DNA of 6,432 bases from Actinomycetes bacterium (GCA_023390875.1 JAEWCA010000104.1:1-6432); one strand, 5' to 3'. Counted from the stretch's first letter, positions 1 through 6,386 are shown. Numbers and translations are program-made. Notes: generated by a model not told the origin, from the letters alone.

Positions 1-33
1 CGCCGAGGCAGTCAGGGGGATGCTGCCTCGGCG
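1..33 (-). terminator. Strong hairpin, likely terminator of the small membrane-protein gene
   Basis: An 11-bp perfect inverted repeat (arms 1-11 and 23-33, CGCCGAGGCAG and its complement) encloses an 11-nt loop. It lies 10 nt past the stop codon of the small membrane-protein gene on the minus strand. The position and stem strength fit an intrinsic terminator. The bases where a U-tract would appear lie outside the window, so a U-less actinobacterial hairpin or a bidirectional terminator is equally possible. A second small hairpin (arms 39-44 and 48-53, 3-nt loop) overlaps the stop codon itself. Confidence 0.65.
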
Positions 34-43
34 GCGGCCCGGG

Positions 44-199
44 TCAGACCCGGCTACGACCGCGGCCGACCAGCCCGAGGATGAGGCTGACGACGAGCAC
101 GATCACGCCGATCCAGATGAGGAACGAACCGATGTTCGTCGCGACCCCGAGCACGAGGAGCACGACACCGACGAGGATGAGGATGAGCCAGGCGGGCAT
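44..199 (-). CDS. Small hydrophobic membrane protein, two predicted TM helices (51 aa)
   Basis: This is a 51-residue protein starting MPAWLILILV. Residues about 3-20 and 25-45 are almost entirely Leu/Ile/Val/Gly and form two predicted membrane helices joined by a short turn (residues 21-24). The tail from residue 46 is basic (RGRSR), which by the positive-inside rule suggests a cytoplasmic C-terminus. The ATG is preceded at 7 nt by AGAGG (207-211), a reasonable ribosome binding site, and a strong hairpin follows the stop. The composition resembles the tiny actinobacterial hydrophobic proteins annotated as DUF6131 or simply 'hydrophobic protein', but that assignment is from memory of the pattern and is tentative. 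Function is unknown. It is separated from the helicase gene by 290 bp and is probably its own transcription unit. The frame is supported by unbroken hydrophobic composition, ribosome binding site and terminator together. Confidence 0.78.
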   Translation of the reverse strand: MPAWLILILVGVVLLVLGVATNIGSFLIWIGVIVLVVSLILGLVGRGRSRV

Positions 200-489
200 G
201 GGTTGACCTCTTTCTGCATGGTCACCGAGACGGCGTCCGGGGGGACCCGGGGCCGATTGGGCACGGCAAGAGGTTGGCAGCGCGGCCCGCGCTCGGCACG
301 TCGAGAGGCGAAGTTGCGCGTGCGCCGGCCGGTGCTATGTGGTCACGCGTCCAGGGCTGTGACCTGCACGGATACTCCGCACCAACCCTGTCCGAATGGT
401 GAGACGGGGGTTGTGCCCGAACGGCGCGAGTGCATGAGAAGGTCCTCATGGACGGCCCTGCGATCCGGTCGCGGGCGCCGACGACGACG
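200..489. other. Gene-free stretch upstream of the small membrane-protein gene
   Basis: This 290-bp gap lies between the helicase stop and the small membrane-protein gene. I see no convincing coding region on either strand and no RNA gene. It must hold the promoter of the small gene, but no clear -35/-10 pair (TTGACA-like with TANNNT) stands out on the minus strand. An imperfect GC-rich hairpin (arms about 231-241 and 246-255, with a small internal bulge) would sit in the leader just upstream of the ribosome binding site. No strong terminator is evident directly after the helicase stop. Confidence 0.5.
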
Positions 490-2316
490 TCAGCGCTTGC
501 CGACGAACCAGCCCCGCAGCATGTCGACGCGCGCCGTGAGCTGCTCCGGGTCGGCCAGCGCGACCTCCGGGCCACCGCACCGGCGGCGCAGCTCGTTGTG
601 CACCGACCCGTGCGGCTGACCCGACCGGCGCGACCACGCCCCCACGAGCTGTGCGAGCTCCTTGCGCAGCTCCGCCTGCTTGCGGTGGTCCATCGCGGCC
701 AGCTCCGCCGCGGCCGCCTGCGAGGCCGCCCGGCGCTTGCCGCTCTGCTGCTCGGCCTGCCGCTGCCGCAGCAGCGCCGACACCTGGTCGGCGTCCAGCA
801 GGCCGGGCAGACCCAGGAAGTCCAGCTCCTCGTCCGAGCCCACCTCCGCGCCCGTCCCGAACTCGCCGCCGTCGAACAGCACGCGGTCGAACGACGCCTG
901 CGCCTCGAGCGCCTCGAACGCCCCCTGCTTGCCGTCGGGCCCGAGCGCGTCCGGACCGTTGCGCTCCGAGTTCGCGGCCGCCAGCAGCGCGTCCTCGGGG
1001 TTGTAGTCGACCCCCTGCTCCTCGGCCGTCTTGGGCCGGTCGAGCGCGTGGTCCCGCTCGACCTCCATGCTGTTCGCGAGCGCGAGCAGCTGCGGCACCG
1101 ACGGCAGGAACACCGACGCCGTCTCGCCGCGCTTGCGGGCGCGCACGAACCGACCGACGGCCTGCGCGAAGAACAGCGGCGTCGCCGTGCTCGTCGCGTA
1201 CACGCCGACCGCGAGGCGGGGCACGTCCACGCCCTCCGAGACCATCCGGACCGCGACGAGCCACCGCGAGTCGCCCGCGGAGAACTCGTCGATCCGGTCG
1301 CTCGCGCCGTCGTCGTCGGACAGCACGACCGTCGGCGACTCACCCGTGAGGCGCGCCAGGTGGCCCGCGTACGCGCGGGCGTCGGTCTGGTCGGTCGCGA
1401 TGATCATGGCACCCGCGTCCGGCACCGCGCGGCGCACCTCCGTCAACCGCCGGTCCGCGGCCGCGAGGACGCTCGGGATCCACTCACCGTTCGGGTCGAG
1501 CGCCGTGCGCCACGCCTGCGACGTCATGTCCTTCGTGAGCGGCTCGCCGAGCCGGGCGCTGACCTCGTCGCCCGCCTTGGTCCGCCAGCGCATCGAGCCC
1601 GAGTACGACAGGAAGATGACCGGGCGCACGACGTGGTCGCGCAGCGCGTCGCCGTAGCCGTACGTGTAGTCGGCCACGCTGCGACGGATGCCCTCGCGGT
1701 CGGGCGCGTACTGGACGAACGGGATCGCCGCCGTGTCGGAGCGGAACGGCGTGCCCGTGAGCGCCAGCCGGCGCGTCGCGTCCTCGAACGCCTCCCGGAC
1801 CGCGTCGCCCCACGACAGCGCGTCCCCGCCGTGGTGCACCTCGTCGAGGATGACGAGCGTCGGCGCCGCCGTCGTGCGCGCCGCGTGCAGGGCGGGCTTG
1901 CTCGCGACCTGCGCGTACGTCAGGGCGACGCCGTCGAACCCGTGGCCGTGGCGGCCCTGGGCGTTGCTGAAGTTGGGGTCGAGCGTGATGCCGACCCGCG
2001 CCGCGGCGTCGGCCCACTGCCGCTTGAGGTGCTCGGTCGGCGCCACGACGGTGACCCGCCGCACGATCCGGGCCTCGAGCAGCTCGGTCGCGATCCGCAG
2101 CGCGAACGTCGTCTTGCCGGCGCCCGGGGTGGCCACCGCGAGGAAGTCACGGGGCGCGCGGTCCCGGTAGAGCTCCAGCGCCTCGGCCTGCCACGCGCGC
2201 AGCTTGCCCGCGGTCCCCCACGGCGCACGCGAGGGGAACGCCGGCGGCAGGTGGGACGCCGCCGACGTCGACGCGTGGCTCGAGCTGAGGGAGGACGGGC
2301 GCGGGGTGGCCGTCAC
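490..2316 (-). CDS. DEAD/DEAH-box superfamily 2 helicase (608 aa)
   Basis: This is an ATP-dependent nucleic-acid helicase or translocase of superfamily 2, in the broad ResIII/XPB-like DEAD/DEAH group. Visible motifs in order are a Q-like segment RAWQAEAL (about 40-47), Walker A ATPGAGKTT (62-70, K68), motif Ia VAPTEHLKRQW (91-101), motif II DEVHH (158-162), motif III LTGTPFR (186-192), motif IV-like IIATDQTDA (305-313), motif V MVSEGVDVPRL (358-368) and motif VI QAVGRFVRAR (385-394). Both RecA-like domains look intact. Residues about 400-608 form a C-terminal extension that I cannot assign. The GTG start overlaps the stop of the DUF3039 gene as GTGA with no clear ribosome binding site, so translation is probably coupled. 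No other ATG, GTG or TTG occurs in frame before residue 61, close to Walker A, which supports this start. The first 30 residues are Ser/Pro/Ala-rich and probably disordered. Substrate and biological role are unknown; repair, RNA metabolism or stress response are all possible. Confidence 0.93.
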   Translation of the reverse strand: MTATPRPSSLSSSHASTSAASHLPPAFPSRAPWGTAGKLRAWQAEALELYRDRAPRDFLAVATPGAGKTTFALRIATELLEARIVRRVTVVAPTEHLKRQWADAAARVGITLDPNFSNAQGRHGHGFDGVALTYAQVASKPALHAARTTAAPTLVILDEVHHGGDALSWGDAVREAFEDATRRLALTGTPFRSDTAAIPFVQYAPDREGIRRSVADYTYGYGDALRDHVVRPVIFLSYSGSMRWRTKAGDEVSARLGEPLTKDMTSQAWRTALDPNGEWIPSVLAAADRRLTEVRRAVPDAGAMIIATDQTDARAYAGHLARLTGESPTVVLSDDDGASDRIDEFSAGDSRWLVAVRMVSEGVDVPRLAVGVYATSTATPLFFAQAVGRFVRARKRGETASVFLPSVPQLLALANSMEVERDHALDRPKTAEEQGVDYNPEDALLAAANSERNGPDALGPDGKQGAFEALEAQASFDRVLFDGGEFGTGAEVGSDEELDFLGLPGLLDADQVSALLRQRQAEQQSGKRRAASQAAAAELAAMDHRKQAELRKELAQLVGAWSRRSGQPHGSVHNELRRRCGGPEVALADPEQLTARVDMLRGWFVGKR

Positions 2317-2696
2317 TTGGCCGACGAGCCGCGGCCGAAGCCCCAGCGGCGCCCGCCGGAACCTCCCCCGCCGGAGCCGCCCGCGTCACCGCCGGCGCCC
2401 TCGCCGTCCTGCGGCTCGCGCAGCCCCTCGTAGATCTCCTTGCACACGGGGCAGACCGGGAACTTGTTCGGGTCGCGACCCGGCACCCAGACCTTCCCGC
2501 AGAGCGCGACAACGGGCTTGCCGCTCATCGCCGACTCCATGATCTTCTCCTTGCGCACGTAGTGCGCGAAGCGCTCGTGGTCCCCCGGCTCGACCTGCTC
2601 GTGGGTCTCCTGGCGCTCCAGGACGCTCGTCGAGGTGCCCTGGTCCGGGCCGAACGGGTCGTCGGGTCCGGTGCTCGGCGGGAAGGGCTCACTCAT
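2313..2696 (-). CDS. DUF3039-family protein with three conserved cysteines (127 aa)
   Basis: This is a small soluble protein of the actinobacterial DUF3039 family, recognised from its core: GDHERFAHYVRKEKI (38-52), ESAMSGKPVVALCGKVW (54-70) and VPGRDPNKFPVCPVCKEIY (71-89). C66, C82 and C85, perhaps with H40 or H45, look like a small zinc-binding site; metal binding is inference. The acidic, polar N-terminus (1-37) and the Gly-rich tail (about 98-127, ending GRGSSAK) are low complexity and flank the conserved core. The ATG has no Shine-Dalgarno sequence, but TACACT ends 7 nt before it, which fits a leaderless mRNA starting at the A of the ATG. The stop overlaps the helicase GTG. A tight pairing of the two genes suggests a shared pathway or a protein partner for the helicase. 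The biochemical function of the family is unknown to me. Confidence 0.92.
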   Translation of the reverse strand: MSEPFPPSTGPDDPFGPDQGTSTSVLERQETHEQVEPGDHERFAHYVRKEKIMESAMSGKPVVALCGKVWVPGRDPNKFPVCPVCKEIYEGLREPQDGEGAGGDAGGSGGGGSGGRRWGFGRGSSAK

Positions 2697-2709
2697 GCCG
2701 ACGAGTGTA
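2697..2709 (-). promoter_or_regulatory. Predicted leaderless promoter of the DUF3039-helicase operon
   Basis: On the minus strand a -10-like hexamer TACACT (2709 to 2704, matching TANNNT) is followed by exactly 7 nt and then the ATG at 2696. This is the spacing expected when transcription begins at the start codon, a common arrangement in actinobacteria. No ribosome binding site precedes the ATG, which agrees with it. No good -35 element is visible 16-18 nt further upstream, so an activator or an alternative sigma factor may be involved. Confidence 0.55.
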
Positions 2710-2725
2710 CGTCGGGGGTCCGACG
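2698..2725. repeat. Two nested inverted repeats around the predicted -10
   Basis: CCGACG (2698-2703) and CGTCGG (2710-2715) form a perfect 6-bp inverted repeat whose 6-bp spacer is exactly the predicted -10 hexamer. The same right arm forms a second perfect inverted repeat with CCGACG at 2720-2725 across a 4-nt spacer. The symmetry centred on the -10 looks like an operator, but the words are short and GC-rich, so chance is possible. Confidence 0.4.
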
Positions 2726-2753
2726 CAGCCGGGGTCCGTCCGGGCCGCGTCGG
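2720..2753 (-). terminator. Hairpin downstream of nagB, possible terminator
   Basis: Arms CCGACGCAGCC (2720-2730) and GGCCGCGTCGG (2743-2753) pair over 7 bp, one A/C mismatch and 3 more bp, with a 12-nt loop. On the minus strand it begins 14 nt after the nagB stop. There is no U-tract, so it would be a U-less terminator or an RNA-stabilising structure. It competes with the adjacent inverted repeat for the arm at 2720-2725. Confidence 0.5.
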
Positions 2754-2767
2754 CGCCCCGAGCACTG

Positions 2768-3550
2768 CTACAGGCCCTGCCAGTCCGGCTTCGCGGCGAA
2801 CGTCTCGCGGTAGTAGTCGGCGAGCTGCAGCCGGCTCGCGGCCGCGTCGTCGACGAGCACCGTGACGTGCGGGTGGTGCTGCAGGATCGTCGCGGGCCAC
2901 ATCGCGCTCACGGGCCCCTCGGCGAGCTGGTGCACGGCCTCGGCCTTGCCCCGGCCGGACGCGAGCAGCACCAGGTGGCGGGCGGACATGATCGTCGCGA
3001 GCCCCTGCGTGAGGCAGTGCGTCGGCACCTGGTCGAGGTCGCCGCCGAAGAAGCGGGCGTTGTCCTCGCGGGTCTGGCGGGTGAGCGTCTTGATGCGGGT
3101 GCGCGACGCGAGCGACGAGCCGGGCTCGTTGAACGCGACGTGCCCGTCGGTGCCGATGCCGAGGATCTGCAGGTCGACGCCGCCCGCGTCGACGATCGCC
3201 TGCTCGTAGGCCGCGCACGCCGCCACGACGTCCTCGGCGAGCCCGTCGGGCCCCTGGACGGCGCCCTCGGCGAAGTCGACGCGCGAGGCGATCTCCTTCT
3301 CGATGACGTTGCGGTAGCGCTCGGGGTGGTCGGCGGGCAGGCCGACGTACTCGTCGAGCATGAACGCACGCGACCGCGCGAACGACAGGCCGTGCTGGGC
3401 GTGCCGCCGGGCCAGCTCGTCGTACACGGCGAGGGGGCTGGACCCCGTCGCGAGCCCGAGCACGGCGTCGGGGCGCGCCCGCAGCAGCCGCTCGATCGTG
3501 TCGGCCGCAAGCCGAGCGAGCTGCTCGGCGGGGGCGATGACGACCTCCAT
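2768..3550 (-). CDS. nagB: Glucosamine-6-phosphate deaminase NagB (260 aa)
   Basis: This cytosolic enzyme converts glucosamine-6-phosphate to fructose-6-phosphate and ammonia, the step that feeds amino sugars into glycolysis. Length is close to the 266 residues of E. coli NagB. Residues matching the E. coli catalytic set appear at a constant offset of six: D66 in FMLDEYVGL (for D72), then D135, H137 and E142 in GIGTDGHVAFNEPGSS (for D141, H143 and E148). The phosphate-binding loop LGLATGSSP (31-39) is also present. The chosen ATG has AGGAGG (3561-3566) 10 nt upstream and gives the standard N-terminus; an in-frame CTG sits directly before it but is unlikely. It is the last gene of the amino-sugar operon, 34 nt after the ROK kinase gene. 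Its presence is the best evidence that the operon handles an amino sugar rather than a neutral one. Confidence 0.97.
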   Translation of the reverse strand: MEVVIAPAEQLARLAADTIERLLRARPDAVLGLATGSSPLAVYDELARRHAQHGLSFARSRAFMLDEYVGLPADHPERYRNVIEKEIASRVDFAEGAVQGPDGLAEDVVAACAAYEQAIVDAGGVDLQILGIGTDGHVAFNEPGSSLASRTRIKTLTRQTREDNARFFGGDLDQVPTHCLTQGLATIMSARHLVLLASGRGKAEAVHQLAEGPVSAMWPATILQHHPHVTVLVDDAAASRLQLADYYRETFAAKPDWQGL

Positions 3551-3584
3551 CAGTGATGTCCCTCCTGGACTGCTCCGGCCGCCG

Positions 3585-4523
3585 TCACGGCCGGCCTCCC
3601 CTGGCGACGATCGCGGCGCCGAGCGCCCCGACGGGCACCCCGGCCGGGGCCAGCGTGACACGGTCGGACAGCTGCACGGTCCGCAGGAACGGCGACGCCT
3701 GCGCCTCCCGGTCGAGCTCGCCGCGCACAGCACGCAGCAGCGGCTCGCCGAGCGAGCTCACGCCGCCGCCGATGACGACGTGCTGGACGTCGCACGTCAG
3801 GACGAGGATCCGGACCGCGGACGCGACCGCCCACGCGAACTGGTCGCGCAGCGTGACCGCGTCGGCGTCGCCGGCCTCGCCCGCCGCGAACAGCTCCGCC
3901 GGGGCGGGCAGGCCCTGCCGGCTCGGCCACGCGGCGTCGAGCGCGGAGCCCGACGCGTACTGCTCGAGACAGCCGAGCTGGCCGCACTTGCACGGAAGGC
4001 CGCCCGGGACGAGCGTCAGGTGCCCGATCTCCCCCGCGGCGCCGCGCGAGCCGCGCCGCAGCCGCCCGTCGAGCAGCAGCCCGGCCGCGACACCGGTGCC
4101 GAGCGCGAGGAAGCCGATGTCCTGCGCCTGCGGTCCGAGCGCGTGCGCCGACCCCACGACGGCCACGTTGAGGTCGTTCTCGACCGTCACCGGGACCGCG
4201 CCGCCGAGCGCCTCGGCGAGCATCGCCGCGAGCGGCACCCGCTCCTCGATGCCGAGGTTCACCGCGTGCTCGACCGTGCCGTCGGCCGCGCGGACCATGC
4301 CCGGCAGGCCGATGCCGACGCCGTCGAGGTCGGCGACGGCGACGCCCGCGCGGGCCGCGAGGGTCTCGACCGCGGCGACCGCCCCGGCCACCACCCCGGC
4401 GGCGCCGGGGACCGTCTTCGCGAGGATCTCGTGACGGACGTACCCCTGGGCGTCGACGACGACGCCCAGCACCTTGGTGCCGCCGACGTCGAGCCCGACC
4501 GTCAGCCTCTGCTCGGTTGCCAC
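3585..4523 (-). CDS. ROK-family sugar kinase, likely N-acetylglucosamine or glucosamine kinase (312 aa)
   Basis: This is an ATP-dependent sugar kinase of the ROK family. The N-terminal phosphate-binding motif LDVGGTK is at 11-17. The catalytic aspartate is D117 in VENDLN (114-119), and a second nucleotide-binding loop ALGTGVAAG lies at 140-148. The ExGH motif is E165-H168. The zinc-binding cluster CKCGQLGCLE (178-187) has C178, C180 and C185, with H168 as probable fourth ligand. No DNA-binding helix-turn-helix precedes the kinase domain, so it is an enzyme rather than a NagC-like ROK repressor. The start is GTG with AAGGG (4529-4533) 5 nt upstream, and only one base separates it from the permease stop. 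The motifs do not separate glucokinase from GlcNAc or glucosamine kinase. Co-transcription with nagB favours an amino-sugar substrate (NagK-like), which is inference. Confidence 0.9.
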   Translation of the reverse strand: MATEQRLTVGLDVGGTKVLGVVVDAQGYVRHEILAKTVPGAAGVVAGAVAAVETLAARAGVAVADLDGVGIGLPGMVRAADGTVEHAVNLGIEERVPLAAMLAEALGGAVPVTVENDLNVAVVGSAHALGPQAQDIGFLALGTGVAAGLLLDGRLRRGSRGAAGEIGHLTLVPGGLPCKCGQLGCLEQYASGSALDAAWPSRQGLPAPAELFAAGEAGDADAVTLRDQFAWAVASAVRILVLTCDVQHVVIGGGVSSLGEPLLRAVRGELDREAQASPFLRTVQLSDRVTLAPAGVPVGALGAAIVARGGRP

Positions 4524-4524
4524 G

Positions 4525-5448
4525 TCAGCCCTTCACCGCTCCGGCGACCAGGCCCGACGTCATCTTGTTCTGCACGAACAGGAAGAACGCGATGACGGGG
4601 ATCGCGATGAGCGCCGCGCCGGCCATGACGACGCCCCAGTCCGTGGCCCGGTTGGCCTCGACGAGGCCCTGCAGCCACAGGGGCAGCGTGCGCTGGGACG
4701 GGTCGGTCATGACGACGAGGGCGAGGGTGTACTCGTTCCACGCCTGCAGGAACCCGTACACGCCCGCGGCCACGAGACCCGGCGCGAGCAGCGGGAACGT
4801 GATGCGGAAGAACGCCCCAGTGCGCGAGAGGCCGTCGACCATGCCGGCCTCCTCGAGCTCGATCGGCACACCCTGCACGAACCCGCGCAGCATCCAGATC
4901 GTGAACGGCAGGATCGCCGCGACGTACACGAGCGCCAGACCGGCGACGCGGTTGACGAGGTGCCAGCCGTCGAGCATCTGGAACTGCGAGATGAACAGGC
5001 CCTCCGCGGGGATCATCTGCACGACGAGGATCGTGAGGATGAACGCCTTGCGGCCGCGGAAGCGGAACCGGCTCACGGCGAGCGCCGCGAGGAACGCGAA
5101 CAGCAGCGCGGCGACCAGGACGACGACGACCACGGACAGCGAGATCCGCATCGCGGCCCAGAACGACGGGTCGGCCCAGACCTGGCGGAAGTTCGACATC
5201 GTGCCGCCGAGCGGCAGGAACGTCGGGTCCGGCGCCTGCAGCTTGTTGAGCGGCAGGAACGCGCTGTTGATCATCCAGTAGATGGGGAACACCCAGACGA
5301 CGGCGATGAGCACCGCGACGACGCCCCAGGCGCGGCGGCCGGCGGTCGAGGACGCGGGGCTGCCGCCGCGGCGGGCCTTCGTCGGGCGGACGGGCAGGTC
5401 GGCCGTCGCGTTCGTGGCGGGCTGCGCGCCCGTGGCGAGCGTGCTCAC
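4525..5448 (-). CDS. Carbohydrate ABC transporter permease, MalG/DasC type (307 aa)
   Basis: This is an inner-membrane subunit of a CUT1-family sugar importer, pairing with the upstream MalF-type permease. Six membrane segments are predicted at about 39-62, 100-124, 135-158, 168-190, 215-236 and 272-294. The cytoplasmic EAA loop that docks the ATPase is visible at about 198-221 (LEEAGMVDGL, then a conserved Gly and the FPL segment before TM5). The first 38 residues are a polar cytoplasmic tail rich in Ala, Thr and Arg. The GTG start at 5448 overlaps the preceding stop as GTGA and has a strong AAGGAGGA (5455-5462) 6 nt upstream. This rules out the much longer open frame that continues into the upstream gene. 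The substrate is likely an amino sugar or chitin/chitosan oligosaccharide, judged from the kinase and nagB downstream. Similarity to DasC is inferred from context. Confidence 0.94.
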   Translation of the reverse strand: MSTLATGAQPATNATADLPVRPTKARRGGSPASSTAGRRAWGVVAVLIAVVWVFPIYWMINSAFLPLNKLQAPDPTFLPLGGTMSNFRQVWADPSFWAAMRISLSVVVVVLVAALLFAFLAALAVSRFRFRGRKAFILTILVVQMIPAEGLFISQFQMLDGWHLVNRVAGLALVYVAAILPFTIWMLRGFVQGVPIELEEAGMVDGLSRTGAFFRITFPLLAPGLVAAGVYGFLQAWNEYTLALVVMTDPSQRTLPLWLQGLVEANRATDWGVVMAGAALIAIPVIAFFLFVQNKMTSGLVAGAVKG

Positions 5449-6383
5449 AGCTCGTCCTCCTTGAGCATCTGCCGGATGTAGAACCCGGTCAGCGCGAGGG
5501 TGATGACCAGCATGATCGTGGCCAGGGCCCCGGCCTTGGAGAACTCCTTGGCGTAGGAGTAGATGAGGGTGCCGAGCAGGTTGGTGTCGCGCGTCGGCGC
5601 GCCCGCCCGCTGCAGCACGTAGATCTGCGTGAAGACCTTGAGGTCCCAGATGACCTGCAGCAGCAGGACCACGGACAGGACCGGCCGGACCATCGGGATC
5701 GTGATGTTCCAGAACCGCTGGCGCGCGGAGGCGCCGTCGAGCTGCGCGGCCTCCATCGTCTCCTCGGGGACCTGCAGCAGGCCCGCGTACACGGAGAACG
5801 CGACGAACGGCACGGACATCCACACGACGATGACGGTCGCGACGAAGTAGAAGGACAGCGGCTGGATGATCCACGAGTGGTGGGCCATGCCCTCGAAGCC
5901 GAGGACGTTGCTCAGCACCCAGTTGATCGCCCCGTACTGGGAGTCGAACAGCCACTGCCACACGGTCATCGAGGCGAGCACGGGGGTGCCCCACGCGAGC
6001 AGCAGGGAGACCTGCAGCGTCATGCGGGCGGCGGCGCCGACCCGGGCCATGAGGACCGCGAACGCGATGCCGATCACCATCGTGACGGCCGCGTTGATCA
6101 GGCAGAACGCGATGGAGCGGCCGATGACCGTCCACACGTAGGGGTCGGACAGGAGGTCCGTGTAGTTCGCGAGGCCGACCCACTCGGCGGGCTGGCCGAA
6201 CTGCTGGCGCAGCCCGTACTCCTGGAAGGAGATGACGAACTGCCGGACGAGGGGGTACCCGAGGGCGACCGCCATGAGGAGGCTGGCGGGGACGAGCAGG
6301 GTGTAGACGCCGAGCTTGGGGCGCCGGCGACGGAGGGTCGTCGTGGTGCCGTCGCCCGGCACCTCGAGGGTCGTGACTGCCAT
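5445..6383 (-). CDS. Carbohydrate ABC transporter permease, MalF/DasB type (312 aa)
   Basis: This is the partner membrane subunit of the CUT1-type sugar importer. Six membrane segments are predicted at about 24-48, 89-112, 122-144, 174-204, 228-248 and 285-305. The EAA motif for ATPase contact is at about 208-231 (ETMEAAQLDGASARQR, then NITIP). It has the short, six-helix form of the family and lacks the large periplasmic insertion of enterobacterial MalF. The ATG is preceded at 8 nt by AGGAG (6392-6396). Its stop overlaps the second permease's GTG, so the two are translationally coupled and probably made in equal amounts. The 49 bases upstream contain no minus-strand stop codon and no clear promoter. 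The solute-binding protein gene is therefore expected just outside the window. Like many actinobacterial CUT1 systems it may use a shared MsiK-type ATPase encoded elsewhere. Confidence 0.94.
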   Translation of the reverse strand: MAVTTLEVPGDGTTTTLRRRRPKLGVYTLLVPASLLMAVALGYPLVRQFVISFQEYGLRQQFGQPAEWVGLANYTDLLSDPYVWTVIGRSIAFCLINAAVTMVIGIAFAVLMARVGAAARMTLQVSLLLAWGTPVLASMTVWQWLFDSQYGAINWVLSNVLGFEGMAHHSWIIQPLSFYFVATVIVVWMSVPFVAFSVYAGLLQVPEETMEAAQLDGASARQRFWNITIPMVRPVLSVVLLLQVIWDLKVFTQIYVLQRAGAPTRDTNLLGTLIYSYAKEFSKAGALATIMLVITLALTGFYIRQMLKEDEL

Positions 6384-6386
6384 GCG

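Noticed and set aside
314..341. Plus-strand promoter-like pair TTGCGC, 16 nt, TATGTG
   Set aside because: It would point into the 3' end of the convergently oriented helicase with no plus-strand gene to express, and the -10 match is poor.
222..489. Possible coding extension in the 290-bp gap on the minus strand
   Set aside because: The open frame here is the tail of an out-of-frame shadow of the helicase and has no motif or sensible composition.
430..2433. Very long open frame (667 codons) on the plus strand opposite the helicase and DUF3039 genes
   Set aside because: The translation is Arg-, Ala- and Pro-rich with no recognisable motif, and it lies wholly antisense to a helicase with a complete motif set. 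Long antisense frames are expected from GC-rich codon use.
490..2696. DUF3039-helicase pair as a phage-defence island
   Set aside because: There is no nuclease, methylase, toxin or integrase nearby, base composition matches the neighbours, and the pair lies among ordinary metabolic genes. It looks like a chromosomal housekeeping or stress locus.
2697..3218. N-terminal extension of the DUF3039 frame into nagB
   Set aside because: It overlaps nagB in another frame and has shadow-like composition. The DUF3039 protein has its own ATG and promoter-like element at 2696.
3360..4595. Long plus-strand open frame opposite the ROK kinase gene
   Set aside because: Low-complexity Arg/Asp/Ala-rich translation without motifs, antisense to a gene with clear ROK signatures.
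5449..6183. Upstream extension of the second permease frame through the first permease
   Set aside because: The extension is an Arg/Gly/His-rich shadow of the first permease. The GTG at 5448 with a strong ribosome binding site and a normal family length marks the true start.
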